A stretch of DNA of 42,362 nucleotides from Marinosulfonomonas sp. (GCA_015488685.1 WFNH01000004.1:1-42362); one strand, 5' to 3'. Counted from the first letter of the stretch, positions 1 to 11,993 are shown. A program made the numbers and translations. Notes: a model not told the origin generated them from the letters alone.

Positions 1-2912
<2,912 letters not shown>

Positions 2913-3003
2913 TTATTGATAAGAGGGCACCACAAAGAGGTCCAGAGGGAGAGTGGTGGTCTGCCGTATGATTTCGCACCGCTTGTTGGAGGGGCGAAAC
3001 CGG

Positions 3004-3717
3004 TCAGGCCCCGACGGCCAATGCTTCGTCCATCTCGGCCGCCACAGGGTCGCGCAGCACATAGCCCCGGCCCCAGACGGTTTCGATATAGTTTTCGCCA
3101 TCCGTGGCCTCGCACAGTTTTTTGCGCAATTTACAGATAAACACGTCGATAATTTTCAACTCGGGCTCATCCATACCGCCATAGAGGTGGTTCAGGAACA
3201 TTTCTTTTGTCAGGGTCGTGCCCTTGCGCAAAGAAAGCAACTCCAGCATCTGGTATTCCTTGCCGGTCAGATGCACAGGTTTATTGTCCACCTCGACTGT
3301 TTTGGCATCCAGGTTAACGCCGATTTTTCCGGTGTGGATGATCGATTGCGAATGTCCCTTGGAGCGGCGGATGATCGCATGAATCCGCGCCACAAGTTCC
3401 TCGCGATGGAACGGTTTGGTCAGATAGTCATCTGCGCCAAATCCGAACGCCTTGATTTTGTTTTCGGTGTCATCCGAGCCTGTCAAAATCAGGATCGGCG
3501 TATCCACCCGGGCCAGTCGCAATTGGCGCAGCACCTCGTTGCCATTCATATCCGGCAAGCCAAGGTCCAAAAGGATCAAATCGTAATCATAAAGTTTCGC
3601 CAGATCGATGCCTTCTTCACCCAGATCGGTGCAGTAAACATTCAGGTTGGCATGAGTCAGCATCATTTCGATGCTTTTGGAGGTCGTTGGATCGTCCTCA
3701 ACCAGCAGTACACGCAT
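3004..3717 (-). CDS. ctrA: Cell-cycle response regulator CtrA
   Basis: CtrA is the OmpR-type master regulator of alphaproteobacteria. In Rhodobacterales it mainly governs motility, gene transfer agents and quorum-linked traits rather than viability. The 237-aa protein has a receiver domain (MRVLLVEDD, phospho-acceptor Asp51 in LLDLGLPD, conserved Lys101 in TKPF) and a winged-helix DNA-binding domain near residues 125-230 ([32 protein letters not shown]). The ATG has a GGAG element about nine bases upstream. sciP, encoding a CtrA antagonist, lies directly upstream on the same strand. A near-consensus CtrA half-site pair (3777-3791) lies in the 101-bp gap, which suggests autoregulation; that is inference. 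Confidence 0.96.
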   Translation of the reverse strand: MRVLLVEDDPTTSKSIEMMLTHANLNVYCTDLGEEGIDLAKLYDYDLILLDLGLPDMNGNEVLRQLRLARVDTPILILTGSDDTENKIKAFGFGADDYLTKPFHREELVARIHAIIRRSKGHSQSIIHTGKIGVNLDAKTVEVDNKPVHLTGKEYQMLELLSLRKGTTLTKEMFLNHLYGGMDEPELKIIDVFICKLRKKLCEATDGENYIETVWGRGYVLRDPVAAEMDEALAVGA

Positions 3718-3776
3718 TCTAGTCTTCTCCGCTTTATTTACCCTTCAGCAATATGGTTAACCCTGCCCCCAATTGG

Positions 3777-3791
3777 TTAACTACAAGTTAC
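3777..3791. promoter_or_regulatory. Putative CtrA box upstream of ctrA
   Basis: The sequence is TTAA, seven bases, then TTAC. The established CtrA site is TTAA-N7-TTAA, so this matches seven of eight fixed positions. It lies about 60 bases upstream of the ctrA start codon, between sciP and ctrA. A second TTAA (3757-3760) is nearby but not at N7 spacing. Binding is inferred. Confidence 0.45.
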
Positions 3792-3818
3792 TATAGCGGA
3801 ACATTTAGATAATTCACC

Positions 3819-4097
3819 TTAAAGTTGTCGATACTTTTGTAAAGAAGTGGTTTTTAAGGCGCTCTCACCGTGGTTTTTGATGGCTGACAGCCAAGAATCA
3901 TACTCTTCCTGACTTAATCCATAGCGTTCCAGCGCCTCTTTCAGGGGAATCAGTCCGAAAACCACCCCCTTCACCACGGCAGCTTTACGGCTGGCGACCC
4001 AACGGCGCGTGCTGGCAGGCGGCAAATCGGCGCGGGTCATGATACTGCCGTCCGGCAGGGTAACGGCGCGCGGACCATCAACTTTCTTTAGATACAT
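3819..4097 (-). CDS. sciP: DUF1153 protein, SciP-type CtrA inhibitor
   Basis: This 92-aa protein belongs to the DUF1153 family. Its Caulobacter member SciP binds CtrA at promoters and prevents recruitment of RNA polymerase, and can also contact DNA. The family signature is clear: MYLKKVDGPRAVTLPDG, then TRADLPPASTRRWVASRKAAVVKGV, a helix-turn-helix-like core with LSQEEYDSW, and a C-terminal LQKYRQ. ATG 4097 is preferred over the GTG at 4100 because an AGAGGGA site lies seven bases upstream. It sits immediately upstream of ctrA on the same strand, so regulator and antagonist may be co-transcribed. The family is sometimes called transposase-like because of its helix-turn-helix, but no transposase features are present. 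Confidence 0.9.
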   Translation of the reverse strand: MYLKKVDGPRAVTLPDGSIMTRADLPPASTRRWVASRKAAVVKGVVFGLIPLKEALERYGLSQEEYDSWLSAIKNHGESALKTTSLQKYRQL

Positions 4098-4214
4098 CAC
4101 TTGTCCCTCTTGCTGGTTTTACCCAATCTGCGACAACGTGATTAAAGAGGGATGAAACGCGGCCTTGTTAATAGTTCGCATTTTCCTATATTCCGAAATA
4201 CCCTGCTAACCCTT

Positions 4215-5363
4215 ATGAACGGCTCCCTAATGACGCACCCTGTTAATTCGCTTGGTTTTGCCAAGTCCCCCAAAGATACCCGCGTGGTTGTGGCCATGTC
4301 CGGCGGTGTTGACAGCTCGGTCGTGGCGGCTGAACTGGCGGCCGAGGGCTATGATGTGGTCGGGGTAACCTTGCAGTTGTATGATCACGGGGCAGCGCTG
4401 GCCAAGAAGGGGGCGTGTTGCGCCGGTATCGACATCCATGATGCCCGCCGCGTGGCCGAGGAAATGGGATTCCCGCATTACGTGCTGGATTACGAAAACA
4501 TCTTTAAGGAAACAGTGATCGACGAGTTTGCCGACAGTTATCTGGCGGGGGCGACACCGGTGCCGTGTATCCGATGCAACGAGCGGGTGAAATTCAAGGA
4601 TCTGCTGGCCACGGCGCGTGATCTGGACGCCGATTGCATGGCGACAGGGCATTATATCCAGCGCAAGGGGGGCCTTAGCGGGGCCGAATTGCATATGGCG
4701 GCCGATCCGATGCGCGACCAGAGCTATTTTCTGTTTCCAACCACGCAAGAGCAACTGGATTTCCTGCGCTTTCCTTTGGGACATCTGGAATCCAAGGCGC
4801 AAACGCGGGCTTTGGCGGTGAAACACGGGCTGGCGGTGGCGGATAAACCGGACAGTCAGGACATTTGTTTCGTGCCCGATGGTAATTATGCGGCTTTGAT
4901 TGAAAAGCTGCGCCCCGAGGCGGCGAGTCCGGGCAAGATTGTGGATATGGAGGGCAACGTACTGGGCGACCATCGCGGGGTGATCCATTACACCATCGGC
5001 CAGCGGCGTGGTCTTGGCATTGGCGGGCTGGATGATCCGTTATATGTGGTGCGGCTGGATGCGGATGCGCGCGAGGTTGTGGTGGGGCCGAAAGAGGCGC
5101 TGACTACACGGATTGTGCCGGTGCGGGAAATCAACTGGCTGGGGGATGCGCCGTTTGACAGTCAGGACGAATGGCATCTGGCGGTCAAAGTGCGCTCGAC
5201 CCGTCCGCCACGGGCCGCGATTGTGCGGCCGTTGTCTGCGACCACGGCAGAGGTGGAATTGCTGGAGCCGGAAGAAGGCGTTTCACCAGGACAGGCTTGC
5301 GTGTTTTACGAGGACGGGGGCAGCCGAATCTTTGGCGGGGGCTGGATCTGGCGGGGCGCGTGA
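4215..5363 (+). CDS. mnmA: tRNA-specific 2-thiouridylase MnmA
   Basis: MnmA adenylates and thiolates U34 in the wobble position of tRNA-Lys, -Glu and -Gln. The PP-loop motif SGGVDSS is at residues 29-35, the first catalytic cysteine lies in TPVPCIRCN, the persulfide-forming cysteine in [13 protein letters not shown], and the C-terminal domain ends with GGGWIW. Length from this start is 382 aa, normal for the family. The start is uncertain: the frame is open from an ATG at 4152, but relatives begin about 20 residues before the PP-loop, which fits ATG 4215 or 4230; none has a convincing ribosome site. It is divergent from sciP and convergent with lpxB. Confidence 0.95.
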   Translation: MNGSLMTHPVNSLGFAKSPKDTRVVVAMSGGVDSSVVAAELAAEGYDVVGVTLQLYDHGAALAKKGACCAGIDIHDARRVAEEMGFPHYVLDYENIFKETVIDEFADSYLAGATPVPCIRCNERVKFKDLLATARDLDADCMATGHYIQRKGGLSGAELHMAADPMRDQSYFLFPTTQEQLDFLRFPLGHLESKAQTRALAVKHGLAVADKPDSQDICFVPDGNYAALIEKLRPEAASPGKIVDMEGNVLGDHRGVIHYTIGQRRGLGIGGLDDPLYVVRLDADAREVVVGPKEALTTRIVPVREINWLGDAPFDSQDEWHLAVKVRSTRPPRAAIVRPLSATTAEVELLEPEEGVSPGQACVFYEDGGSRIFGGGWIWRGA

Positions 5364-5390
5364 TTTTTGGCGTTGCTCAAGAGATTCTAT

Positions 5391-5423
5391 GCCTCCGGCG
5401 GGGATATTTGGGGAACAAAGATA
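5391..5423 (+). repeat. Dispersed intergenic repeat, copy A (short form)
   Basis: The core GCCTCCGGCGG is followed by a TATTTGG-containing, A-rich tail. It fills the space between the converging genes mnmA and lpxB. The same core and tail appear at 22151-22184 and, in reverse orientation, at 19336-19370. In this copy the small stem is partly decayed: the inner four pairs include one G-T pair and the outermost pair is lost. The upstream GC hairpin of the longer copies is absent. Confidence 0.6.
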
Positions 5424-5425
5424 GG

Positions 5426-6559
5426 CTATAGTGCTTTTAGAACTGATCGTGCCGCACGCAATCCCGGCGGTTCCTGATCACGCCCCAATCGTTTCATAGT
5501 CAAATCCATCGCTTCCTGCTGGGCTTGGGGGGTATTCAGCACTTCAAGCACTGCGGGCGCAATTTTACCCGGCACACAGTTCTTGCCCAGAAACTCCGGC
5601 ACCACGCGGGTTTCAGACACCAGATTGACCAGCGTCACCGTGTCTACCTTCAGCATCCGGCCAATCAGGATGCGCGACAGCCAGTTCATGTCATAAGCAA
5701 TCACCATCGGCGTGTTGGCCGCAGCCAGTTCCAGTGAGACGGTGCCCGATGCAGCAAGCGCCACATCGGCGGCGGCAAAAGCGGCGCGTTTTTCGGGCAG
5801 GTCTGCGGCATCCAGCAATAATGGGGGGATGGGCCAGTCTGCGGCCAGTTCCTGCACCCGCGTTGCAACCGAGGGAGCGGCGGGCAGGACAATGCGCAAA
5901 TCGGGGCGTTCGCCGTGCAACTGGCGGATGGTTTCGCCAAAGACCGGCATCAGGCGTTCGACTTCGCCACGCCGCGACCCCGGCAATGCCAAAAGCAATG
6001 GCGCGTCGTTGATACCGTGGCGGGTGCGAAAATCCTGTGCTTGCTCCGGTGTTGCCTGTGGCTCGGACACCACCGGATGGCCAACAAAATCACAGCCCAT
6101 GCCCGCGTCTTGCATCAAGAGTGGTTCGAAGGGCAACAGAGCCAACACATGATCAATCACGCGGGCCATCTTGGTCGCGCGACCCTCGCGCCATGCCCAG
6201 ACGGACGGGGCGACATAATGGATGGTGCGGGTATTGCTTTGCGACTTGACGATTTTCGCCACCCGCAGGCAGAAATCGGGGCTGTCGATGGTGATCAGCG
6301 CATCGGGTTTCTGCGCCAGCACTGCCTCGGCACATTCGGCAATCCGGCGTTTTAAGGCACGGTATTTCGGCAGCACCTCGGCCAGCCCCATCACCGACAG
6401 TTCATCCATCGGAAACTGGCTCTCCAAGCCTTGCGCCTGCATCAATGGCCCGCCAACGCCGGAAAATTCCACATCGGGTTGCAGTTCTTTTAGCCCCGCC
6501 ATCAGCGCCGCACCCAAGGCATCGCCCGAAGGTTCCCCCGCGATCAGGTAGAACCGCAT
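5426..6559 (-). CDS. lpxB: Lipid-A-disaccharide synthase LpxB
   Basis: LpxB joins UDP-2,3-diacylglucosamine and lipid X to form the lipid A disaccharide; it is a peripheral inner-membrane GT-B glycosyltransferase (family GT19). Signatures are the N-terminal FYLIAGEPSGDALGA, FSGVGGPLM, the MGLAEVLPKY stretch, VAPSVWAWREGRA, LLALPGSRRGEV, and the nucleotide-binding ASGTVSLELA followed by TPMVIAYDMN. Length 377 aa is typical. Its ATG shares one base with the lpxI stop (TGATG), so the two are coupled. It is the last gene of the lpx cluster and converges on mnmA. Confidence 0.96.
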   Translation of the reverse strand: MRFYLIAGEPSGDALGAALMAGLKELQPDVEFSGVGGPLMQAQGLESQFPMDELSVMGLAEVLPKYRALKRRIAECAEAVLAQKPDALITIDSPDFCLRVAKIVKSQSNTRTIHYVAPSVWAWREGRATKMARVIDHVLALLPFEPLLMQDAGMGCDFVGHPVVSEPQATPEQAQDFRTRHGINDAPLLLALPGSRRGEVERLMPVFGETIRQLHGERPDLRIVLPAAPSVATRVQELAADWPIPPLLLDAADLPEKRAAFAAADVALAASGTVSLELAAANTPMVIAYDMNWLSRILIGRMLKVDTVTLVNLVSETRVVPEFLGKNCVPGKIAPAVLEVLNTPQAQQEAMDLTMKRLGRDQEPPGLRAARSVLKAL

Positions 6560-7362
6560 CAGCGCGCTTGCAGGAACAGGCCGGTTGCGGCCAGCGCCTG
6601 TTCCACTGCATCGCGCTGCAACACATTCACCCCGCCAGCCGGGATGCAGATACCGGCCAGACCGGCGGCAGCAGCGGAGCGCACCGTGTCAGGGCCAATG
6701 GTCGGCACATCAAAGCGCATGTCCTGCCCCGGCTTTGGCCCTTTCACCAGCACCCCCTTGGCGCGGCGCAAATGGGCGGGGGTTTGGGCGACATAGGCAA
6801 GCATCGCATCGGTGCCCTGAATGGTCTCGATCCCCAGCACCTGACCGCCCGCGACAACCGCCGCCTGCGAGACATCCATCGGCGCAAGGGCGGCCAGAAT
6901 GTCCAGCCCTTTCTGCGCATCGGCCACGTCCTGTTTATCCGGCACGGGGCCAATGCGGGTATCGGCGGGTAGCATCAGTGCGGGGGCAACCTCGTGTGCG
7001 GCCTTGACGACAAACCCTTCTTCGGTGAACACCGCAGCCACTTCGCGCAGCAGGGCGTCATCCCCCTGCCCCATCGCGGCCATCAGGCGCGGCGCAAGGG
7101 CTATCATCTTGGCGTCAAAATTGGCGGGGTTCAGTGCAGGGCGGCTCATCGCACCGGCAAAGACCACTTCGGTTACGCCGTGGCTGTGCAACCCGTCAAA
7201 CAGGGTGCCGAGCCGATCAAATGCAGCAGGCAGATGGATCAGGCCATCCGGCACCTCCACATCAACACCGGCAAAACTGACAAACACCGCCTGCGGGTCG
7301 CCCGCCGCCAATATCTGCGGCAGGGCGCCGGTTCCGGCGAGTATGGCAAGGCGTGGTTCCAT
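6559..7362 (-). CDS. lpxI: UDP-2,3-diacylglucosamine pyrophosphatase LpxI
   Basis: LpxI (DUF1009) hydrolyses UDP-2,3-diacylglucosamine to lipid X. It replaces LpxH in alphaproteobacteria and attacks the alpha phosphate. The 267-aa protein shows the family pattern: LAILAGTGALP at the start, VVFAGAMSRP, GDDALLREVAAVFTEEGF, the IGPVPDKQDVADA segment, VVAGGQVLGIETIQGTDAML, VLVKGPKPGQDMRFDVPTIG, and a C-terminal AGICIPAGGVNVL. It lies between lpxA (three-base gap) and lpxB (one-base overlap), which fixes its pathway role. Confidence 0.94.
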   Translation of the reverse strand: MEPRLAILAGTGALPQILAAGDPQAVFVSFAGVDVEVPDGLIHLPAAFDRLGTLFDGLHSHGVTEVVFAGAMSRPALNPANFDAKMIALAPRLMAAMGQGDDALLREVAAVFTEEGFVVKAAHEVAPALMLPADTRIGPVPDKQDVADAQKGLDILAALAPMDVSQAAVVAGGQVLGIETIQGTDAMLAYVAQTPAHLRRAKGVLVKGPKPGQDMRFDVPTIGPDTVRSAAAAGLAGICIPAGGVNVLQRDAVEQALAATGLFLQAR

Positions 7363-7365
7363 ACC

Positions 7366-8163
7366 CTATTTCGGCGTCAGAAACGAGCGATCACTGGCGC
7401 CCAGAATGAAATCGGTGATATCCCGCACATAGGCGCTATCATTTTCCGTTGCCAGACGGGCGGCGCGTTCCTGAAAGGCCCCCTCGCCCTGAGCCAGCAT
7501 TTGATAAGCGGCCCGCAGGGCGGTGATGTCGGTACGATCCACCCCGCGCCGCTTCAGACCGACAAGGTTCAATCCGTCCAGCGCCCCGCGCGAAGATTGC
7601 ACCAATCCGTAAGGGATCACATCATTGGTGACCATGGTTACAGCACCGATGATGGCCCCTTTGCCAACGCGCACGAACTGGTGGATGCCCGAAAGCCCGC
7701 CAATGATTACATCGTCATCGATCACACAATGACCGGCGATCGCCACCTGATTGGCCATCACCACATTGTTGCCGACAGTTGCGTCATGGGCCACATGGGC
7801 GCCGGTCATAATCAGGCAATCATCGCCCACCCGCGTTACCCCGCCACCCCCTTCGGTGCCGGTGTTCAGGGTCGCGCCCTCGCGGATGCGGTTGCGTTTG
7901 CCGATGATCAGGCGGGTTTCCTCGCCTTTGAATTTCAAATCCTGCGGGATTTCACCGACAGTGGCAAAGGGAAAGATCACGGTTTCCTCGCCTACTTCGG
8001 TGATGCCGGTCACAACCACATGGCTTTTCAAATGCACCTTTGGCCCCAAAACCACCTTGGGGCCAACACAGCAGAACGGGCCGATCTTACAGCCTTCGCC
8101 AATCACGGCACCGTCATCGACGACGGCACTGGCATGAATATCCGCTGTGGGATGAATGGACAT
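7366..8163 (-). CDS. lpxA: Acyl-ACP:UDP-GlcNAc O-acyltransferase LpxA
   Basis: LpxA performs the first step of lipid A synthesis, moving a 3-hydroxyacyl chain from ACP to the 3-OH of UDP-GlcNAc. The N-terminal two thirds are hexapeptide repeats of a left-handed beta helix (IHPTADIHASAVVDDGAVIGE onward). The catalytic histidine is His126 in GAHVAHDATVGN, and the C-terminal helical part contains LVGLKRRGV. Length 265 aa is normal. Its ATG overlaps the fabZ stop by one base (TAATG). The chain-length ruler cannot be judged by eye. Confidence 0.96.
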   Translation of the reverse strand: MSIHPTADIHASAVVDDGAVIGEGCKIGPFCCVGPKVVLGPKVHLKSHVVVTGITEVGEETVIFPFATVGEIPQDLKFKGEETRLIIGKRNRIREGATLNTGTEGGGGVTRVGDDCLIMTGAHVAHDATVGNNVVMANQVAIAGHCVIDDDVIIGGLSGIHQFVRVGKGAIIGAVTMVTNDVIPYGLVQSSRGALDGLNLVGLKRRGVDRTDITALRAAYQMLAQGEGAFQERAARLATENDSAYVRDITDFILGASDRSFLTPK

Positions 8164-8624
8164 TATTTATCCTCGAGAAGGTCGATCATTGCAACGATTT
8201 CGGCTTCGGCTGCAACTTCGCCGTCGACCTTGGCCACGCCACGGAATTTCCAGATTTTCTTGGAACCGCGCAGCACCTCGACATGCAGTTCCAGAACATC
8301 GCCCGGCACCACCTTGCGGCGGAATTTGCATTTGTCGATGCTCATGAAATAGACCAGAAGATCCTTGTCGACCAGATCAAGCGTAATGCCGACCAGAACA
8401 GCGGACGTCTGGGCGATGGCCTCGACCACCATCACACCGGGAAAGATCGGTGCACCCGGGAAATGGCCCTGAAACTGCGGCTCGTTAAAGGTGATATTCT
8501 TGATACCAACCGCGCTTTCGTTCGATTTGATATCCACCACTTTGTCGATCAGCAAAAACGGATAGCGATGCGGTATAATCCGCTGAATGATATCCAGATC
8601 GGCTTCGGTCATCTGCTCGGCCAT
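8163..8624 (-). CDS. fabZ: 3-hydroxyacyl-ACP dehydratase FabZ
   Basis: FabZ dehydrates 3-hydroxyacyl-ACP in fatty acid elongation and competes with LpxA/LpxD for the same substrate, which explains its place beside lpxA. The hot-dog fold signature is clear: [14 protein letters not shown], then [17 protein letters not shown] with catalytic His54 and Glu68. Length 153 aa is typical. An AAAGGA ribosome site precedes the ATG. The 99-bp gap upstream to skp is the largest inside the fabZ-lpxB part and could hold a local promoter. Confidence 0.96.
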   Translation of the reverse strand: MAEQMTEADLDIIQRIIPHRYPFLLIDKVVDIKSNESAVGIKNITFNEPQFQGHFPGAPIFPGVMVVEAIAQTSAVLVGITLDLVDKDLLVYFMSIDKCKFRRKVVPGDVLELHVEVLRGSKKIWKFRGVAKVDGEVAAEAEIVAMIDLLEDK

Positions 8625-8640
8625 GTCCTTTAGTCCCCAT

Positions 8641-8671
8641 AGTATAATATTTTCACTGCCCTGATTAACAA
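8641..8671 (-). promoter_or_regulatory. Possible promoter in the skp-fabZ gap
   Basis: On the minus strand there is a TTGTTA hexamer (8671-8666) and a TATACT hexamer (8646-8641). The spacing is 19 bases, longer than ideal. It could feed fabZ-lpxA-lpxI-lpxB independently of the upstream cluster. The evidence is only the resemblance to a sigma-70 promoter. Confidence 0.25.
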
Positions 8672-8723
8672 GTCAGGCACATCCAGACAAGCAACCTATA
8701 CATCAATACAGGAGGGTTCTGTG

Positions 8724-9296
8724 CTATTCCTTCGGGGCAGCGTCCTGAGTTTTACCGTCCCCGATTGTGGCATCGATCCGTTGCAAGGCTTCCTCGGTAA
8801 TATCCACACCACTGGCAACGGCAAAAGCCATCCGATGGTCCAGAATAACCGCTGCGCCGCGTTCTTTCATCAGCTCCCCCAAAACGGGCAGGACCAGATT
8901 TAGATATTTGGCGCGTTCCTGTTCCAGTCGATGGTCCAGTTCGCGGGCCTTGGCATCCTGTGTTTTCCTGATTTTCTGAACCTTTGCATCAAAGGCATCT
9001 GCCAACGCGCGGAAATCTGCAGGGGCCATTGTTGCCCGCTTCTCGGTGATGTCTTTTTCTTCGGCTGTGAGGTCTGCTTCCAACTGCTGGAATTCTTTTT
9101 GCAGGGCTTGGGTGTCGGCAGCTATTTCAGCGTCAACTCTTTCCCCGTAAAGCGAGTCCGCAAACAGGCGCTCTGGATCAATTGTCAGAATTGCCTGCCG
9201 AGGGGATGGAGCCACCTGTGCCCGAGCAGACCCCGAATCTCCCAGCCCCAGCCCTGCCATACACAGCACCATCAGGATGAAGCCGCGCAATCCCAT
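8724..9296 (-). CDS. skp: OmpH/Skp family periplasmic chaperone
   Basis: Skp-type chaperones hold unfolded outer-membrane proteins in the periplasm on their way to the BAM complex. The 190-aa protein starts with a signal peptide (about 27 residues, ending SARAQ), followed by a short strand region (AILTIDPERLFADS) and a long charged coiled-coil (about residues 58-125, rich in Glu, Lys and Gln). It then returns to a strand segment (AAVILDHRMAFAVASGVDITEEAL), the usual OmpH layout. It starts one base after the bamA stop, as in many proteobacteria. Sequence identity in this family is low, so the call rests on layout and neighbours. Confidence 0.88.
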   Translation of the reverse strand: MGLRGFILMVLCMAGLGLGDSGSARAQVAPSPRQAILTIDPERLFADSLYGERVDAEIAADTQALQKEFQQLEADLTAEEKDITEKRATMAPADFRALADAFDAKVQKIRKTQDAKARELDHRLEQERAKYLNLVLPVLGELMKERGAAVILDHRMAFAVASGVDITEEALQRIDATIGDGKTQDAAPKE

Positions 9297-9297
9297 A

Positions 9298-11664
9298 TCA
9301 GAATTGGGTCTGGATTGTCAGTTCGAACGAACGGTCGCGATCATAGTCCTCTTTTTGCAATGCTTTGGAGAAGTTAAATCGCAACGGCCCAATACCGGTA
9401 GTCCAGAGAATGGAAAATCCAACGGACGAACGCCAGTGCAAAGTGTCATCGACAGTAGAGCCGAATTTATTATCCAGTCCCCAAACCGAACCGACATCCA
9501 GGAATACCCCGCCGGTAATGCCATATTCTTCGGGCAGGCCCAGCGGGAATTCGGCGTCGAACCGCGCGACGGCAAACATATTGCCGCCCAACGCATTCCC
9601 GTTGATATCATTGCCATTACGCGGCCCAAGACCAAGAGATTCAAACCCGCGCATTTTACTTCCATTCAAGAAGAAACGGTTATTTGATCGGCTGTTTGTT
9701 CCTGAAAGAGACGTTAGCGCGCCCCCCTCAAAAACAGCCCGCAGCGTCACCTCTTCATTGTACACTTTGGTCTCGGCGCCCACTAATGCTGTCGTCTTGA
9801 TGAATTTTGAATCCCCGCCAAGTCCGGCAAAATCCTGGCCAAACCGCAACACCACACCCGCATTGGGGTTCAAACCCGTGCGGCGTGTATCATAGCTGAA
9901 CCCGTACCCCAATTGGCTGGTGATAACCGTTCCTTCTGCTTCTTCTGCCTGTAGGATTGGGGAAATGACCAACGGCAGGGCCGGTGTCGTTAGGTTGAAA
10001 ATCTTGTCACTCCCGATGCTATACCGAAGCTCCAGACGGCCATTTTCGCTAATCGGGAATTCCAGCCCCAGAACGAAATTGGCTTTTCGGGTATCAAACG
10101 TGGAATTGAACCCTTTAGTCGTTGCATAATTACCGCCAAACCGCAGGCGCACATCACGCCCTAACAAGGCTGGCTCGATAAATGTAAATCCGGCAGCGGC
10201 GGTCTCGCTTGCTGTATTCAGCGAAAAATTCAGCTTTTGCCCACGCCCCAGAAAATTGCTCTCCTTAAAACCGATCGTAAAGCCAACGCCTCCATCAGTT
10301 CCATAAGACGCGCCGAAATCAAGGCTTCCGGTCGCTTGTTCTTCGACATTCACGTCCACAATCACCTGATCCGGCCCGGTGCCTTCCCGTGCGTTCACAT
10401 CCGCCTTGCTAAAGAAACCAAGGCTGCGGATACGCTCGGCGGCTTCGCGAATTTGACGTGGATTGAATGGGTCACCTTCAACCACTTTGAACTGGCGCCG
10501 AATGACGCGGTCCAGCGTTGTTGCATTGCCTTCGATATCAATGCGCTCGACAAACACCCGTGGGCCACGGCTGATGACGAATTCTATGTCCAGTGTCTGA
10601 TCACGGTCATTTCGGGTCACGCGAGGCTCGACCCGAATGAAATTCAGCCCTTTCTGGATGGCAAGACGTTCCATGCGTGCAATTGTCGTGTCGACGGCAA
10701 TGGGTGTATATGTCTTGCCCGATTTGATCTTGATCGCGCGCATGAATTCCTGGGCGTCCACTTCGGGCAGGTCACTGACCGCTGTAATTTCCCCGAATTT
10801 GAAACGCTGCCCTTCACGCACATTAAAGGTCAGAAAAAACCCGTTCCGTTCGCGGGCAATCTCCGAGTTGACCGAAAGCACGCGGAAATCTATATACCCC
10901 CGCGACAGATAAAAATCGCGCAAAACCTGTTTGTCGAAATCAACGCGGTCTGGGATAAACGTATCCTTCTGGATAATAGCCCGTAGCAAACCGGCCTGTT
11001 TTGTTCCCAGAACACGGCGCAACCGGCGATCAGAGTAGGCCCGATTCCCGACAAAGCCGATCCGTTCGACCTCGACGACTTTGCCTTCCACGATCTCGAA
11101 GACCAAATCGACACGATTTTCAGAGCGGCGGATGATTTTCGGTGTGACCGTGGCCGAGTAACGCCCCTGCTGGCTATATGCTTCGGTCAATATCGCGGCA
11201 TCGGCCTCGGCGGTTGAAGGACTGTAAACATGACGGGACTGGGATTGAATGATCCGCGCAAGGTCGGCATCTTTTAACCGCTTGTTGCCTTCAAAGCCTA
11301 TTTTATTGATTGTCGGGAATTCCCGCACTTTGATCAGCAGCGTACCGCCCCGTGGTGTGACCTTTACAGATTCAAACAATCCACTGTTCAAAATCCGCTG
11401 GTAAGCGTCATTCAACTGCGCCGCCGATACGGTTTCGCCACGGGCGATTCCTGCGTAATTCAGGATCGTTGCGGGTTCGATCCGCTGGTTCCCTTCGATC
11501 TTGACCTGGTTAAAACGGTATGACTGTGCCTGCGCCGCATTGGGCATGGCAATATATGTCATTGATAACGCTAAAAATAATACGACAGAAACTCGACAAA
11601 TCACTGCTTTAACCGCATTATATGTCACTGCTCTACCGGCTTTTATATCGGTCATGAAACCCAA
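9298..11664 (-). CDS. bamA: Outer membrane protein assembly factor BamA
   Basis: BamA is the Omp85-type beta-barrel that inserts proteins into the outer membrane. The 788-aa protein has an N-terminal signal region ending about residue 46 (NAAQAQ), five POTRA domains (start near FNQVKIEGNQRIEP, later INKIGFEGNKRL, VERIGFVGNRAY, FVERIDIEGNATT), and a C-terminal 16-strand barrel with GFSYDTRRTGLNPNAG and the RGFESLGLGPRN region. It ends in a phenylalanine, the usual outer-membrane sorting residue. It lies between rseP and skp. The leader has a long N-region, so a later start is possible, but ATG 11664 covers a complete protein. Confidence 0.96.
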   Translation of the reverse strand: MGFMTDIKAGRAVTYNAVKAVICRVSVVLFLALSMTYIAMPNAAQAQSYRFNQVKIEGNQRIEPATILNYAGIARGETVSAAQLNDAYQRILNSGLFESVKVTPRGGTLLIKVREFPTINKIGFEGNKRLKDADLARIIQSQSRHVYSPSTAEADAAILTEAYSQQGRYSATVTPKIIRRSENRVDLVFEIVEGKVVEVERIGFVGNRAYSDRRLRRVLGTKQAGLLRAIIQKDTFIPDRVDFDKQVLRDFYLSRGYIDFRVLSVNSEIARERNGFFLTFNVREGQRFKFGEITAVSDLPEVDAQEFMRAIKIKSGKTYTPIAVDTTIARMERLAIQKGLNFIRVEPRVTRNDRDQTLDIEFVISRGPRVFVERIDIEGNATTLDRVIRRQFKVVEGDPFNPRQIREAAERIRSLGFFSKADVNAREGTGPDQVIVDVNVEEQATGSLDFGASYGTDGGVGFTIGFKESNFLGRGQKLNFSLNTASETAAAGFTFIEPALLGRDVRLRFGGNYATTKGFNSTFDTRKANFVLGLEFPISENGRLELRYSIGSDKIFNLTTPALPLVISPILQAEEAEGTVITSQLGYGFSYDTRRTGLNPNAGVVLRFGQDFAGLGGDSKFIKTTALVGAETKVYNEEVTLRAVFEGGALTSLSGTNSRSNNRFFLNGSKMRGFESLGLGPRNGNDINGNALGGNMFAVARFDAEFPLGLPEEYGITGGVFLDVGSVWGLDNKFGSTVDDTLHWRSSVGFSILWTTGIGPLRFNFSKALQKEDYDRDRSFELTIQTQF

Positions 11665-11788
11665 TCCGTTTAGATATCCCTTATACCTAGCTAACGGGTC
11701 GGTAATGGCTTGTCAAAAGGCCAAATACCATGGAGCCGAATAAACTAAATCATTCGATTATAGTTGATACTGTTTTGGATGCGTAAAA

Positions 11789-11923
11789 TCAGTTTAGTAC
11801 AAGAGACCCGAAAAAAGCCCCGCCCCACAGGGCGCCGACGATTGTGGCCAGATACAACAAACGGTCCCAGTTGATATCAATCAAAAGCGACAACCCGCGA
11901 TAGCTGTTTTGGATCATTTCCAT
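11789..11923 (-). CDS. Small (44 aa) single-span membrane protein between rseP and bamA
   Basis: A short open frame reads MEMIQNSYRGLSLLIDINWD, followed by a hydrophobic helix about residues 22-42 (LLYLATIVGALWGGAFFGSL) and ends VLN. A good ribosome site (AGGGA, seven bases before the ATG) supports translation. It lies inside the 329-bp gap between rseP and bamA on the same strand, 125 bases from the bamA start. I do not know its function. A role in the envelope is only suggested by its location. A second in-frame ATG at 11917 is an alternative start. Confidence 0.6.
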   Translation of the reverse strand: MEMIQNSYRGLSLLIDINWDRLLYLATIVGALWGGAFFGSLVLN

Positions 11924-11993
11924 AGGGAAATCCCTGATTCATATAACGATGTTGTTATCGTAATGCTGAAATAAGGCAAGAATAGGGCGCCGC

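Noticed and set aside
3819-4097. Reading the DUF1153 gene as a transposase fragment
   Set aside because: The helix-turn-helix could suggest it, but the complete family signature and the place next to ctrA fit SciP, and no inverted repeats flank it.
6994-8352. A 452-codon plus-strand open frame over lpxI, lpxA and fabZ
   Set aside because: It is antisense to three certain genes with strong motifs, and its protein is His/Gln/Arg-rich with no family pattern; an open antisense frame is common in GC-rich DNA.
11943-11967. ATAAC/GTTAT and ACGAT/ATCGT inverted repeats upstream of the 44-aa gene
   Set aside because: Arms are five bases with overlapping alternatives; this can occur by chance in an AT-rich spot, so no operator is claimed.
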